Assembly (NCBI RefSeq): GCF_900105615.1
Contig: NZ_LT630003.1
Span: 1,674,001 to 1,738,000, forward strand
Length of the DNA stretch: 64,000 nucleotides
Source of the DNA: Lacrimispora sphenoides JCM 1415
GTDB taxonomy: Bacteria; Bacillota; Clostridia; Lachnospirales; Lachnospiraceae
Reading direction: 5' to 3'
Part shown: positions 17,510-26,988 of the stretch, piece after piece
Layout: the number at the start of each line of letters is the position of its first letter
Numbering within the stretch: position 1 is the first letter of the stretch
Translations under genes and position numbers: made by a program
The notes under the pieces: model-generated
What the model was told of the DNA's origin: nothing
Seen by the model: only the letters and a program-made list of their open reading frames with translations
The model's database searches: none

Positions 17510-18421
17510 CTATAACCAGAGCCATACTGGCTGACTCCACGCCTTTTTCCCATGGGAATCCTTAAGTGTCACACGTACATATTCCTCGTCGCCTTTCAGT
17601 TCAAACTTCCCCTCTGTTAAGTTTTCTGCATCACTGTGCAGATGGCCGCCCCGGTGAGGTGTCTGAAAATAGATGTCCTGGCAGGCTGCACAGGTTACCA
17701 CTGCCTGTTGATCTTTTACATAAAAGTCCTCGATCAGAGGACCGCTGGAAGCGAAAAAGCTGCCATCTTTCAATGCCTCCATGATCCCTCTGTGAGTAAA
17801 TTCCCTGATTTTAACCATAACAAAACCGCCCAGACTATGTTCTTCCAGATCATGTGCATCGTCTGTGGCAAAGCAGTTAATCCTGTTTCTCACGAAGAGG
17901 AAATGGTCAAAGTACGTTTCCGAGCTGCCGTTATTTGATTCAAATTCTGATCCATGATTATAGATTTCCATTCCTATCATGCCTTGCAGATACTTGATAT
18001 CAACAGAGTCCACTTTCGACCAGTACGGATGTGCATATAATGTGACATTTCCCTTCTGCCCAAAATATTCTATGATCCTCTCGGGGGTACTTAAGGCATT
18101 TCGCTTTCGCTCCTCCAGAAACGTATAACCTTCCGGGATTTTATTGGTTTCCGGCAAGCCCAGCCCAACCAGATGATGATCCTTTCTCGCAGGAAGTTCT
18201 ATATTCAGTTCTGTGCCCGGGAATACCAGAAAATCTTCCCTGCAAAGCCCAGGATGGATTCCATAGACCCAGTGATCCGTGATCGCCAGAAAATCATACC
18301 CTTTACCGCGGTAATGTTCCGCCACTTCCTCTGGCGTATTCACCCCATCAGACCAGGTAGAATGGGTATGGAGGTTCCCTTTTTTATAGCTTCCCTCTTT
18401 ATACAGAGTTCTCTTTTCCAA
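17510..18421 (-). CDS. PHP-domain metal-dependent phosphoesterase
   Basis: A 303-residue PHP-family protein and the first gene of the long leftward operon. Metal-ligand motifs in order are KGNLHTHSTWSDG, FLAITDHWV, FPGTELNI, LYAHPYWS, MEIYNHG and FATDDAHD; this full set implies an intact trinuclear centre. PHP enzymes of this group hydrolyse small phosphate esters or nucleotides. The C-terminal about 80 residues look like a small beta domain. The likely start is TTG at 18421, seven bases after GGAAAGGAA; no better in-frame ATG lies before the first metal motif. A second PHP protein is encoded divergently at 19115-20023. Confidence 0.88.
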   Translation of the reverse strand: MEKRTLYKEGSYKKGNLHTHSTWSDGVNTPEEVAEHYRGKGYDFLAITDHWVYGIHPGLCREDFLVFPGTELNIELPARKDHHLVGLGLPETNKIPEGYTFLEERKRNALSTPERIIEYFGQKGNVTLYAHPYWSKVDSVDIKYLQGMIGMEIYNHGSEFESNNGSSETYFDHFLFVRNRINCFATDDAHDLEEHSLGGFVMVKIREFTHRGIMEALKDGSFFASSGPLIEDFYVKDQQAVVTCAACQDIYFQTPHRGGHLHSDAENLTEGKFELKGDEEYVRVTLKDSHGKKAWSQPVWLWL

Positions 18422-18484
18422 ATAAAGCTTCCTTTCCGGCCCTTCTCCTGGGCCTCTTGATTGTCTTCCAATATATGTAGTATA

Positions 18485-18497
18485 TCAAAACATTGTT
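18485..18497. promoter_or_regulatory. Inverted repeat in divergent promoter region
   Basis: AAAACA-T-TGTTTT is a perfect inverted repeat in the 207-base space between the two divergent transcription units, about 65 bases before the leftward PHP start. It could be an operator for the leftward operon; no strong -35 was found for that direction. Confidence 0.3.
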
Positions 18498-18558
18498 TTT
18501 CTCATAATGCACTCAACTTTCAAAAAAACTGGATATTTCTACGATTGTTCTCCGACTC

Positions 18559-18587
18559 TTGACATTCCAAAAATGATTGCTTATTCT
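18559..18587 (+). promoter_or_regulatory. Rightward promoter of PHP cassette
   Basis: TTGACA (18559-18564), 17-base spacer, TATTCT (18582-18587), with the ATG of the next gene about 40 bases further on. Confidence 0.6.
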
Positions 18588-18628
18588 TGACTGGAATCAA
18601 CAAAAAATATAAATGGAGATATACGACT

Positions 18629-19099
18629 ATGGTTGATATGAAAACGGTCTATCAGGTCCAGGGAAAACTGTCAAAAGATTTTGTCGGGCAGATTTCCTAT
18701 ACCGTCTGTCTGGAGGAAACCTATGAAGAACTGGATATCGAATTTTCCTTCGGGCCCAGGCACTTTTCTCCCGAAGATATAACGCCGGGATTGAAACAAA
18801 GGCTGCTTGCTTATTGTAAAGAAGCCTATGATTTAACCCTATCTTCCCCGAAAGAACTTGAGGATGCCATCTATGACCAGATGAAAACTGAGATTCATAC
18901 CCTGGCAATGTTAAACGATGATTTCATCGGATGCATCCACCGGCAGCTGACCACCAGGCATATGCACTTTACTCCCGAAGAAGCTACAGAAGGCTGCATA
19001 CCGCAGGCCTCCATTGAAGGCGTTTTAAAGGTTACAATTCTGGCTTTTTCCGTGCTCCTTGACAACACGGATTACACCCTGACTGTGCGGGTACGATAA
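18629..19099 (+). CDS. Uncharacterised protein paired with PHP phosphoesterase
   Basis: A 156-residue soluble protein, no signal or membrane segment. It reads as an N-terminal beta-rich half (QISYTVCLEETYEELDIEFS) and a helical second half ending in two hydrophobic strands. I do not recognise its family. The ATG at 18629 has GGAG ten bases upstream; the frame runs 14 codons further up without a ribosome site. It is followed after 15 bases by a PHP-domain gene with its own strong ribosome site, so the two form a small rightward operon. A partner or substrate-binding role for the PHP enzyme is a guess from context. Confidence 0.7.
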   Translation: MVDMKTVYQVQGKLSKDFVGQISYTVCLEETYEELDIEFSFGPRHFSPEDITPGLKQRLLAYCKEAYDLTLSSPKELEDAIYDQMKTEIHTLAMLNDDFIGCIHRQLTTRHMHFTPEEATEGCIPQASIEGVLKVTILAFSVLLDNTDYTLTVRVR

Positions 19100-19114
19100 T
19101 AGGAGGAAGCTGAC

Positions 19115-20023
19115 ATGTATAAAAGACTGGAACTACACAATCATACCAACGAATCGGATGCTTCCTGTACCTGCCGTGAACTGACGGAGCTTATGGCAGA
19201 TGATCAAGTGGATGCTTTTGCTCTCACCGATCACAATACCATATCCGGACATAAAAAAATTCAGGCAATTTTGGAAGAAACGCACCTGCCCATATCATTT
19301 ATTCCGGGCATGGAATATACAACCTACTATGGGCACATTCTCTGCCTGAACTTAAAGGAGTATGTACCCTGGGAGAATATCAACAAACACAAACCGGAGC
19401 TGCTCTTTTTTGCTGTCCGCGCCAAAGGTGCACTGGTGGGTATCGCACATCCCTTTTCCTATGGATGGCCTTTTGCCCAGGGCTGCCGGTTTGTAATGAC
19501 TGTTACTGACTATTCCTGCTGTGATTTTATCGAGATTTTCAATAATCCCGAACCCCTTCATGAGGTAAATGAAAAGGCTGTGATGCTCTGGGAATCTCTG
19601 GTGCTTTCCGGCGAAAAACTGTCTGCTACCTGCGGCATGGATCTGCATGGCAACGGCTCTTTTTCCGGACATTACGCCACCTACATTCAGGGTGAAAAAG
19701 ACGGTGACGTAAGCCAGGAACTGGCTGATGCCATACATACGCAAAAAACCTGGGTATGCAAAGGTCCTTTGCTGGAAATCCATAGGGAGAACGGCATGAT
19801 TCATTTTTCTCTACACCAGACAAAAAAAACGGGATACACTCCTGCCCTGCCGGATGATTATATCATCACTCTGAAATCTGGTTCAGCCACCTTAACCTGC
19901 CATGTGTATGACCGGATTCCGGTAACTGAATTCGGAAAGGATACCATAATTATTCCAAAGCTTTACGAAAAAGATGTTATTTTAGAAAACCTGGTGTGTG
20001 TAAGTCCGGTAATTTACTTATGA
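19115..20023 (+). CDS. PHP-domain phosphoesterase, second copy
   Basis: A 302-residue PHP protein with metal motifs RLELHNHTNESDASC, FALTDHNTISGH, FIPGMEYTTYYGH, LVGIAHPF, FIEIFNN and CGMDLHGNG. It differs in length of spacing and in its C-terminal beta domain from the PHP protein at 17510-18421, so it is not a simple recent duplicate. AGGAGG precedes the ATG. It is the second and last gene of the rightward unit and ends before a strong terminator. The presence of PHP proteins on both sides of one divergent promoter region suggests a shared pathway with the mannoside operon. Confidence 0.85.
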   Translation: MYKRLELHNHTNESDASCTCRELTELMADDQVDAFALTDHNTISGHKKIQAILEETHLPISFIPGMEYTTYYGHILCLNLKEYVPWENINKHKPELLFFAVRAKGALVGIAHPFSYGWPFAQGCRFVMTVTDYSCCDFIEIFNNPEPLHEVNEKAVMLWESLVLSGEKLSATCGMDLHGNGSFSGHYATYIQGEKDGDVSQELADAIHTQKTWVCKGPLLEIHRENGMIHFSLHQTKKTGYTPALPDDYIITLKSGSATLTCHVYDRIPVTEFGKDTIIIPKLYEKDVILENLVCVSPVIYL

Positions 20024-20145
20024 CTATGGGGTCAGGCGCATATCACTAACGCAGATAGAGTTACTCCCGATGGTAGGGGTTAAAACTGAAGTTTAAAGGT
20101 ACGCAATGGAATTGAGAAAACCTGATACGGTTGATATAATAGAAA

Positions 20146-20196
20146 AAACACCGTTTTTTAGTAGAGATTCTACAAAATTTAACGGTGTTTCTCTTT
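20146..20196. terminator. Bidirectional terminator
   Basis: Stem AACACCGTT (20147-20155) with AACGGTGTT (20181-20189), an inner GTAGA/TCTAC hairpin, and T-rich tracts on both sides. It separates the rightward PHP unit from the leftward yesN-like gene, whose stop is at 20197. Confidence 0.8.
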
Positions 20197-21807
20197 TTAT
20201 ATCCTGTTTTGTTCCCGATAACCAAGAGGAGTCATACCTGTGTGTTTTTTGAATACACGGAAGAAATACTGACTGTCTTCATATCCGGTCCGCTTTGCGA
20301 TATCCACCACGCTGAGTTCCGAATTCTCAAGCAGTTCCTGTGCTTTTTTGACTTTTAGTTCCGTAATATAATTCACAGCAGACTGTGAGGTCTCCGCTTT
20401 AAATACAGACGAAAAATAATTTGGACTCATACCATAGCTCATTGCTAAATCATTAATTGCGATATCTTCACTGTAATGTTCCTGAATATACCGGACCGCC
20501 ATCTGGATTTTGCTCCTGGCATTCATGTCGTTCACAGCTTCTGCACGGACACACTCCATAATGATATCGGTAATACGCTGCTGGATTTCAGAAGCCGACT
20601 GAATCTGATCCGGCAGATTAAAACTCATCAACAGTTTTTCCATACTGGAAGCCTTTCTTTTCTTATCATAATGTTTAAGAATTACGTTTAAAATCCGCAC
20701 CCACATAATTCTCAGATAAGGCGTCCCATACTTACGCATCAGTTCTTCCGAAAAAATTTCCTGCAAAAGATTTTTTATCTTATGAATTTCATTTTTCTCC
20801 AAATAGGAATCAAGCAGATGAATCTGAGAAACCGGAAATTTCTGTTCGCTGAAGATCCCGGTATCCTCATAGAAGTATAGATTGGAATCTCCATAAATGA
20901 TTCTCTGTTTCAAAGCTCCAAGTGCTTCTGAAGCTGACTTTCTACCAAGTAAAAGCGTGTATCTGCTCACCCCTAACGTCAGATAAATATTCATCCTCTT
21001 TTCCAGAACAGACCTCATCTCAAGGAAAATACGCTCCACTTCATTCCTCAGCCTCTTTTCGTCCTCCATAAAAAAGATTGCATACAATTGATTATTGTCA
21101 GAAAGGCTGTTCACAATCTGTTTTCCGCAGGAAGATTCCAGTTCAAGGAGAACATTTCGAACAGAAAACCGTATTAAATCACAATCCATCCGGCGAAACT
21201 TCATATTGTCATAGGTTTCCCCGCTGATATGAATAACAGACAGCATCATAAACACATCTCTGCCGCAGTCACCGGCATTTATTCCGCAGACTTCGATTAA
21301 ATCCTTATAATCCATGGTTTCAGCTGAAGTGTCAAAAAGCAATGCATTGATTGCCTTTTCCTGAAGGTATTCCTGCTTTTCCCGATCCATTCTCGTCTGC
21401 CTCCACATGGCGCTTATGATTTTGGAATCCCGCTCCATATCCTGATATAGCTTCTTAAACGTCTTTTTTAATTCTTCATTGGACAGAGGCTTTAGCAGAT
21501 AAGCTTTTACTCCCAGGCGAATTGCAGTTTCTGCATAAGAAAACTCTGCATAACCGCTCAAGACTACAAACTGCATGTCTTTTTGAAGCTTTTTAATTTC
21601 ATGAATCAGGGTGAGCCCGTCCATGTCCGGCATCCTTATATCCGTAATCACGATATCAATCGGATGATTTTCCACAGCCTCCAAGGCTGCCATACCATTT
21701 GCTGCTTCAAATATTTCATGAGTATCAATTTTCAGATACTCCAGCCGTGCCCGCAATCCCTGGCGTATTAATTCTTCATCATCTACAATCAGTAAATTAT
21801 GTCTCAT
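20197..21807 (-). CDS. YesN-type response regulator, AraC output
   Basis: A 536-residue regulator. Residues 1-120 are a receiver domain with phospho-acceptor Asp56 in VITDIRMPDMDG. A long middle region follows, and the C-terminal 100 residues are an AraC-type double helix-turn-helix (SEDIAINDLAMSYGMSPNYF and VDIAKRTGYEDSQYFFRVFK). The start at 21807 is seven bases after AGGAGGT; it overlaps the sensor kinase gene end by 11 bases. YesM/YesN pairs regulate neighbouring CUT1 sugar importers and glycosidases, so this one most likely controls the GH125 gene and the mannoside operon, which lack strong -35 boxes. Confidence 0.92.
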   Translation of the reverse strand: MRHNLLIVDDEELIRQGLRARLEYLKIDTHEIFEAANGMAALEAVENHPIDIVITDIRMPDMDGLTLIHEIKKLQKDMQFVVLSGYAEFSYAETAIRLGVKAYLLKPLSNEELKKTFKKLYQDMERDSKIISAMWRQTRMDREKQEYLQEKAINALLFDTSAETMDYKDLIEVCGINAGDCGRDVFMMLSVIHISGETYDNMKFRRMDCDLIRFSVRNVLLELESSCGKQIVNSLSDNNQLYAIFFMEDEKRLRNEVERIFLEMRSVLEKRMNIYLTLGVSRYTLLLGRKSASEALGALKQRIIYGDSNLYFYEDTGIFSEQKFPVSQIHLLDSYLEKNEIHKIKNLLQEIFSEELMRKYGTPYLRIMWVRILNVILKHYDKKRKASSMEKLLMSFNLPDQIQSASEIQQRITDIIMECVRAEAVNDMNARSKIQMAVRYIQEHYSEDIAINDLAMSYGMSPNYFSSVFKAETSQSAVNYITELKVKKAQELLENSELSVVDIAKRTGYEDSQYFFRVFKKHTGMTPLGYREQNRI

Positions 21808-23575
21808 CCGCCTCACCTCCTTTGACTACAGGAAGACGAAGTGTAAACCGGCTGCCCTGATACGGATGACTTTTTATGATTATTCCATACTGCTCCCCAC
21901 AGAACAATTTAATCCTCTGGTTTACATTCTTGATTCCTATGCTTTTATTTTTCTTTTTATCCGGTTCGGTGCTGTTAATATATGCACTTAACGCTTCCAC
22001 ACCCTGACTGTCCATGCCCACGCCATCATCCTCAATACAGATGCAGAGCATATCATCTTTTTCATAAGCGAAGATTTCAAAAGTTCCTGTACTGGTCAGT
22101 TCACCCAAACCATGAACAATCGCATTTTCCACAATCGGCTGCAAGATAAACCTGGGAAGGTAATACTTCTGGTCATCCACCTCAATATTGTAGAAAACCT
22201 CAAAACGATTTCCATACCTGATTTTTTGAATAAAAATATAGTTCTTAATATGGGCCAGCTCCTGTTCCAGTGTTACGATCTCACCATAATCTTTTCCCAG
22301 GCTGTACCGGAAAATCTCCCCCAGCCTCTGACACATATCACAAACCACGAATACCTGCTTCACTGCTGCAATAGAACTGATCGTCTCCAAGGTATTATAT
22401 AGAAAATGAGGATTAATCTGCAGCTGCAGATTCAAAAGCTGGTTTTCCTTATTTTCCAGCTGTTGGATATAATTCTTTTTGATTAGTTTATCCAGCTTAA
22501 GCAGCATATGATCAAACTGGTGATCCAGTTCTGCAATCTCATCTTTTCCATTAATAGGAGCCTGTATGGTCAGATCTCCGGTTTCTGCTGTGCGGAACTT
22601 CTGAAGCAGAAGGGCAATCCGGGAGGAAAAACCTCGGCTGTACACATACGAACAGCCGATGATGATCAGGATCAGAACACCTATTAACGGGAGCACCAGC
22701 CACTGGATTTCAGCTCTTCTTTCCAGTATTTCCTTATTGTTAAAAAGGAACAAAAGCTTCATTCCGTAGCTGTCTAAGTCTTTCTGCTCGACCACATAGG
22801 TGTTGATTTCCTGAATGGAACCGCTCTTTGAGTTTTCTTTGTCATGGTTCTTTAAATATGCCTGTAAAACCGGAGCAGTATCTGCATTTGTGGAATATAG
22901 TATCTCCGAATCCCCGCTATATGCAATTACATCATAGGCTGCATTGCTGTCATGGCTTAAAGCGGCCGGTGCAAACAATTTTGTCATGTAAACATCCAGT
23001 TTTACAATTCCCAGCTGTGTTCTGGTAAGACTATCCGTGTCCAGTCTTTCTACTTTTTTCACTATGGATAATAGAGGCTCTTTATCCCCCAGGACAAAGT
23101 ATGAAAACCACCCCTCATCTACCGATTGTTCTTTCGGATACCATATTTCCCTGCCGGCCTCTTCTATCATAGAAGCCCTGTTTCCATAAACGGGATTCTC
23201 TTTAACCATGGAGTAAACCATACAGTTTCTGATTTCGCTGTTTTTTTCCAACAGCAGAGATTTTGTTACCTCTTCGCTGATAATCTCTCCCCTGACATAA
23301 GGGTTTTGGCTTTTATCTGCCAATGTGCTTAATATCATCGTATTGTTGGAGATAAATCTTAAACTCTTCTGGTATTGTTCCAGCTTTTCCTCAATATTTT
23401 TCGTATACTGGGAAGTGATTTGGGCATGGTAGTCTTCCATCTCACTTATCACCATATTTTCCAGCATTCTGAACAAGAAAGTACCGACAATCAATATCGG
23501 TATCAGGCTGATCAGGAGAGAAAAAGCAACCAGCTGTATAAATATAGGCTTCGAATGTATCCATTCCAATTTCAT
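21797..23575 (-). CDS. YesM-type sensor histidine kinase
   Basis: A 592-residue sensor kinase. One membrane span lies at about 13-34 and another near 290-310, enclosing an extracellular sensing domain, then a HAMP segment, the His_kinase motif LQINPHFLYNTLETIS with His390, and a C-terminal HATPase (EDDGVGMD, GIGIKNVNQRIKL). This arrangement defines the LytS/YesM class that senses extracellular sugars, sometimes through a binding protein. GGAGG precedes the ATG. It sits between the GH125 gene and its cognate regulator and overlaps the latter. Confidence 0.93.
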   Translation of the reverse strand: MKLEWIHSKPIFIQLVAFSLLISLIPILIVGTFLFRMLENMVISEMEDYHAQITSQYTKNIEEKLEQYQKSLRFISNNTMILSTLADKSQNPYVRGEIISEEVTKSLLLEKNSEIRNCMVYSMVKENPVYGNRASMIEEAGREIWYPKEQSVDEGWFSYFVLGDKEPLLSIVKKVERLDTDSLTRTQLGIVKLDVYMTKLFAPAALSHDSNAAYDVIAYSGDSEILYSTNADTAPVLQAYLKNHDKENSKSGSIQEINTYVVEQKDLDSYGMKLLFLFNNKEILERRAEIQWLVLPLIGVLILIIIGCSYVYSRGFSSRIALLLQKFRTAETGDLTIQAPINGKDEIAELDHQFDHMLLKLDKLIKKNYIQQLENKENQLLNLQLQINPHFLYNTLETISSIAAVKQVFVVCDMCQRLGEIFRYSLGKDYGEIVTLEQELAHIKNYIFIQKIRYGNRFEVFYNIEVDDQKYYLPRFILQPIVENAIVHGLGELTSTGTFEIFAYEKDDMLCICIEDDGVGMDSQGVEALSAYINSTEPDKKKNKSIGIKNVNQRIKLFCGEQYGIIIKSHPYQGSRFTLRLPVVKGGEADET

Positions 23576-23623
23576 TCCAGGTATTCCTCCCGGTGCAGAT
23601 ATTCATAATTCATCCATAATTGT

Positions 23624-24916
23624 TCAGGACCAGAACCCTTGAATTGATAATTGATCCAGCAGTTCTGCAAATATTGAATTAGCCCAGGCAAACCAGTCCC
23701 TGGTAAACTCTTCCGGGTTCTCTGGGTTAAAGGACTCATGCATATAGTTTAGACCGGCATGGGTAGCCGCTATCATTCTCAGACATTCCAGTATCTCATC
23801 CCTGTCAGCGGAAGTAAGTGCCTGCATCGTTAATCCGATGTGCCAGATAAAGCCTTTTGGTGTATGCGGGCTTCCAATGCCCCTGGCGTATGTACCGGTA
23901 TAAAAATAAGGATTGTCCTCTGACAGGATGAATCTGCGGGTATTCCTGTAAATCTCATCCGAAGCATCTTTGCAGCCCAGATAAGGAATCGCCAGAAGAC
24001 TGGGGGAATTTGCGTCATCCATCAGAATATGATGTCCCATACCGTCTGTTTCATAAGCATAGATATCACCGTACTTTTCGTGATGGACAACTCCATATCT
24101 CTCTATGCCCTCTCTGATTTCCGTCAAGAGCTTTTGGCAGTTCCTGGCCAGTTCCTCATTCTGATAAACCGTTCTGCATATTTCCTCTGCATAGGTAAGC
24201 GCGGTCACTGCCATCATATTTGCAGGAATCAGATACCCATAGACACACCGGTCATCCGAAGGGCGAAATCCAGACCAGGTCATCCCTGTATAGACGACCG
24301 GATTCCCTTTTCCCTCCATAGGAAGTGTATCGGTTTCCACGCAGTCACTTCTTCGGAAAAAGTACTCAGATGTCTCATGGTGCTGCTCCGTAGTAAATAC
24401 TTTTAAAATATTGTGAAGCATCTCTAAATACTTCTCGTCAAAGATATCCGCCTCTCCTGTATCTTTCCAAAACTGCCAGGAAAGATAAACAGGGGCACAT
24501 AAGGAATCCACTTCATATTTTCTTTCCCATACAGAGTCATTTAACTTTGTATCATCTTTATGTCCCGCACCGTTGGCGCTCTCATTAAACGCATTCGCAT
24601 AAGGATCGATACAGACCATCTCCGCTTGCTTTCGAATAATGCCTTTGATAATCTGACACAGCTCCCTGTCCATACCGGCATATTTTATATAGGGTTTTAC
24701 CTGCGCTGCGGAATCACGCAGCCACATAGCCGGAATATCCCCGGTGATTACAAAAAAGCTTTCATCATCCAGTCTTTTTACAGTGGTATCCATCGTATTT
24801 AAGAAGCATTGTTTTACTAAGGGTGCCAGTTCGGGATATACCTTTTTATATTCATCCTCCAGCTTCGCTCCCCTTGACAATAGAATATCCGGTGTTTTTT
24901 CTAACATTTTTTGCAT
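23624..24916 (-). CDS. GH125 exo-alpha-1,6-mannosidase
   Basis: A 430-residue cytosolic enzyme of glycoside hydrolase family 125. Family text is clear: FFVITGDIPAMWLRDSAAQV near residue 60, GMTWSGFRPSDD near 211-222 and YMHESFNPENP near 391. Asp221 and Glu394 occupy positions equivalent to the general acid and base known in the Clostridium perfringens enzyme (Asp220, Glu393). Family members remove non-reducing alpha-1,6-linked mannose. AAAGGA precedes the ATG at nine bases. Together with GH38 it equips the cell to trim alpha-mannan or N-glycan-derived oligosaccharides after import. It heads a unit with the sensor kinase and regulator genes. Confidence 0.93.
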   Translation of the reverse strand: MQKMLEKTPDILLSRGAKLEDEYKKVYPELAPLVKQCFLNTMDTTVKRLDDESFFVITGDIPAMWLRDSAAQVKPYIKYAGMDRELCQIIKGIIRKQAEMVCIDPYANAFNESANGAGHKDDTKLNDSVWERKYEVDSLCAPVYLSWQFWKDTGEADIFDEKYLEMLHNILKVFTTEQHHETSEYFFRRSDCVETDTLPMEGKGNPVVYTGMTWSGFRPSDDRCVYGYLIPANMMAVTALTYAEEICRTVYQNEELARNCQKLLTEIREGIERYGVVHHEKYGDIYAYETDGMGHHILMDDANSPSLLAIPYLGCKDASDEIYRNTRRFILSEDNPYFYTGTYARGIGSPHTPKGFIWHIGLTMQALTSADRDEILECLRMIAATHAGLNYMHESFNPENPEEFTRDWFAWANSIFAELLDQLSIQGFWS

Positions 24917-24945
24917 CCGTTCACGTCCTTTCTATTAGTGATTTT

Positions 24946-24951
24946 ATTATA
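24946..24951 (-). promoter_or_regulatory. -10 box of GH125-yesMN unit
   Basis: TATAAT 30 bases before the GH125 start, without a good -35 at normal spacing (the nearest TTGACT is 25 bases away). That is typical of an activator-dependent promoter and fits control by the adjacent AraC-type regulator. Confidence 0.5.
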
Positions 24952-25073
24952 CCAGATGGGGCGATATGTTGGCTAGAGTCAATATGTACGTTCCAGTGTT
25001 GAGTTATATTTTTGCATTTCTGGATACAAAATGGTGTGAGTTAAACGTAAATAGTATAAAAGCGCAGAAAACT

Positions 25074-25115
25074 ATCTGCCCTGCAGCTTTATTTCTTTTC
25101 TGCTGCCGGGCAGAT
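25074..25115. terminator. Hairpin after ABC-F gene
   Basis: ATCTGCCC (25074-25081) pairs with GGGCAGAT (25108-25115), extended by CAGC/GCTG inside. It lies about 20 bases beyond the ABC-F stop. The T-tract for leftward transcription is short, so termination strength is uncertain. Confidence 0.5.
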
Positions 25116-25134
25116 TAGAAGATTCAAAATGTTT

Positions 25135-26667
25135 TTACCGTTTTCCTATATCAATGACCTTTTGTGCCCAATCCTGATAAAATGCTTCTTCATGTGAAAC
25201 CAGTAAAACGGTCCCCGGAAATTCCATCAAGGCTGTTTTTAAGGAGTCTTTTGCATGAACGTCTAAATGATTTGTCGGTTCGTCCATAATCAGAAAATTG
25301 CATGGTGTTAATGTCAATAGACACATTTTCACTTTTGCCTGTTCTCCGCCGCTTAATGTCCCGATTGATTGCATCGCGTGCTTGCTCGAAATACCACATC
25401 TGGCTAATTTTTTTCTAACGTCTTTTATTACCAGATTCGGATAGGAATCTGAAACAATCTGAATGGGTGTTCTTGTTTCATCAGACCATGAGAGATCCTG
25501 TTCAAAATATCCAATAGTTACTTGCTCAGAGTATTTATATAAACCCTGCAAGGACGGAATTTGCCCAACCAGAGTTTTTAATAGCGTTGACTTTCCTATT
25601 CCGTTAAACCCGGTAATCACTACCTTTTGCCCGCCTTTTATGCTAAAATCAATATCAGATAATACAGGGTAATGGTAGCCAATTGCTAAGTGTTTAACTG
25701 CTAAATGCTCTGTATTCGTCAAAGGTAATTCTGGAAAATAAAAATAGGGCTTTATATCCTTCTGCGCTAATGCTTCCATTTTATCCATGCGATCAAGCTG
25801 CTTCTGGCGGCCTCTTGCCATTTTTGATTTTCGCCCGGCAATATTTTTTCTTATAAACTCCTCTGTCTTTTTGATTTCTTTTTGTTGTGTTGAATATTGC
25901 CTAATATAATCTTCACGCAGCATAGTTTTCTTTTTCAAAAACTCAGAATAAGCGCCATAATATTTTGTAATGGTATCATTGTCTATATCACAAATACGAT
26001 TTGTGATTTTATCTAAAAAGGCAAAGTCATGTGACACTATCATAAAAGCATTTTCCAATCTTGATAAATAATCGGCAAGCCATGAAATGTGTTCTTTATC
26101 CAAAAAGTTTGTAGGTTCATCAAGCAAAAGGACATCTGGTTTTTCCAGAAGTAATTTTGCTAAAATGACCTTTGCACGCTGACCTCCGCTCATTTGCTCA
26201 ATCGGACGGGCAAGACCAATTGCAAGCAATCCCAATCCGTTTGCCACTTGTTCGATATGTGTATCGATCGAATAAAAATCATGCCTTTCAAGTTCTTCCT
26301 GAAGTTTAGCTGCACGCTCCAAGTATCTCATATCGCCGTTTGCGGCCATCTCATATAATGCGCCCATTTCATGCTCAATCTCATATAGTCTTGAAAAGGC
26401 TGACTTCAAAAATGCTTTCATAGTTAAGCTATGGTCTATTTCCGCATACTGGCCGAGATAACCGACAGAGATATTGGACTGCCAGATAATTCGTCCGGCG
26501 TCCGGCATTACCTGCTCGGTGCAAATTTTAATCAAAGTGCTTTTTCCAGTTCCGTTCTGTCCAACGATACCAATATGTTCGCCTTTGTTGAGGGTTAATT
26601 CTGCATTTTTGTAAAGTAGATTATCTCCAAAAGAATGTGATAATCCGTTAATTTCTAGTAAGCTCAT
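25135..26667 (-). CDS. ABC-F family ATPase, probable ribosome protection
   Basis: A 510-residue protein with two ABC cassettes and no membrane segment. Walker A motifs are GQNGTGKST (about 36) and GFNGIGKST (about 352); signatures MSGGQRAK and LSGGEQAK; Walker B regions LLLDEPTNFLD and LIMDEPTNHLD. A basic interdomain linker (KNIAGRKSKMARGRQKQLDR) is of the length seen in antibiotic-resistance or housekeeping ABC-F proteins that act in the ribosomal E site. ATG 26667 is chosen over an in-frame TTG at 26676, which is too close to AAAGGA. The leader with a translated peptide and terminators strongly suggests antibiotic-induced attenuation. Which drug, if any, cannot be told. Confidence 0.88.
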   Translation of the reverse strand: MSLLEINGLSHSFGDNLLYKNAELTLNKGEHIGIVGQNGTGKSTLIKICTEQVMPDAGRIIWQSNISVGYLGQYAEIDHSLTMKAFLKSAFSRLYEIEHEMGALYEMAANGDMRYLERAAKLQEELERHDFYSIDTHIEQVANGLGLLAIGLARPIEQMSGGQRAKVILAKLLLEKPDVLLLDEPTNFLDKEHISWLADYLSRLENAFMIVSHDFAFLDKITNRICDIDNDTITKYYGAYSEFLKKKTMLREDYIRQYSTQQKEIKKTEEFIRKNIAGRKSKMARGRQKQLDRMDKMEALAQKDIKPYFYFPELPLTNTEHLAVKHLAIGYHYPVLSDIDFSIKGGQKVVITGFNGIGKSTLLKTLVGQIPSLQGLYKYSEQVTIGYFEQDLSWSDETRTPIQIVSDSYPNLVIKDVRKKLARCGISSKHAMQSIGTLSGGEQAKVKMCLLTLTPCNFLIMDEPTNHLDVHAKDSLKTALMEFPGTVLLVSHEEAFYQDWAQKVIDIGKR

Positions 26668-26723
26668 GTTAATCAAAGTCCTTTCATTTCTGTTATTAAA
26701 TCAGCAGCCATGTGTAAAAATGC

Positions 26724-26768
26724 AAAAAGGCAGAAGACAATACACATAAGTGTATCTGCCTTCTGCCT
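26724..26768 (-). terminator. Attenuator hairpin just upstream of ABC-F gene
   Basis: In the leftward transcript AGGCAGAAG pairs with CTTCTGCCT, with an inner TACAC/GTGTA helix and a four-base loop, followed at once by TTTTT. This is a textbook intrinsic terminator placed 57 bases before the ABC-F ATG, in the leader rather than after a gene, so it is read as an attenuator. Confidence 0.75.
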
Positions 26769-26868
26769 CTCAGTTCTATAAAAACCGATATTTTAAAATC
26801 AGTACCGCCGGTAAAACCGGCGGTTTGACATACCCCCTATAAGGGGGTTACTCCGACCTACGCCTAAA

Positions 26869-26939
26869 GGCGCATAGAAAGGTTCGCCTTTTGTACCACA
26901 TTCTCTTGCTAGCCCTTTCGGGCCTATTTTCTATGCACC
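26869..26939 (-). ncRNA. Structured segment at right end of the IS element
   Basis: In the leftward transcript a 12-base arm GGTGCATAGAAA (26928-26939) pairs with TTTCTATGCGCC (26869-26880), one G-U pair, enclosing a GCCC/GGGC hairpin and an AAAGG/CCTTT hairpin. The shape is a multi-branched RNA between tnpA and the right end. Whether it is a stable RNA, an end-recognition structure or a remnant of a guide-RNA scaffold is not known. Confidence 0.35.
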
Positions 26940-26988
26940 TTTATCCATTATCCCCTTGGGATCTTCTGCCGCCCCTTCTGGGGCATGC

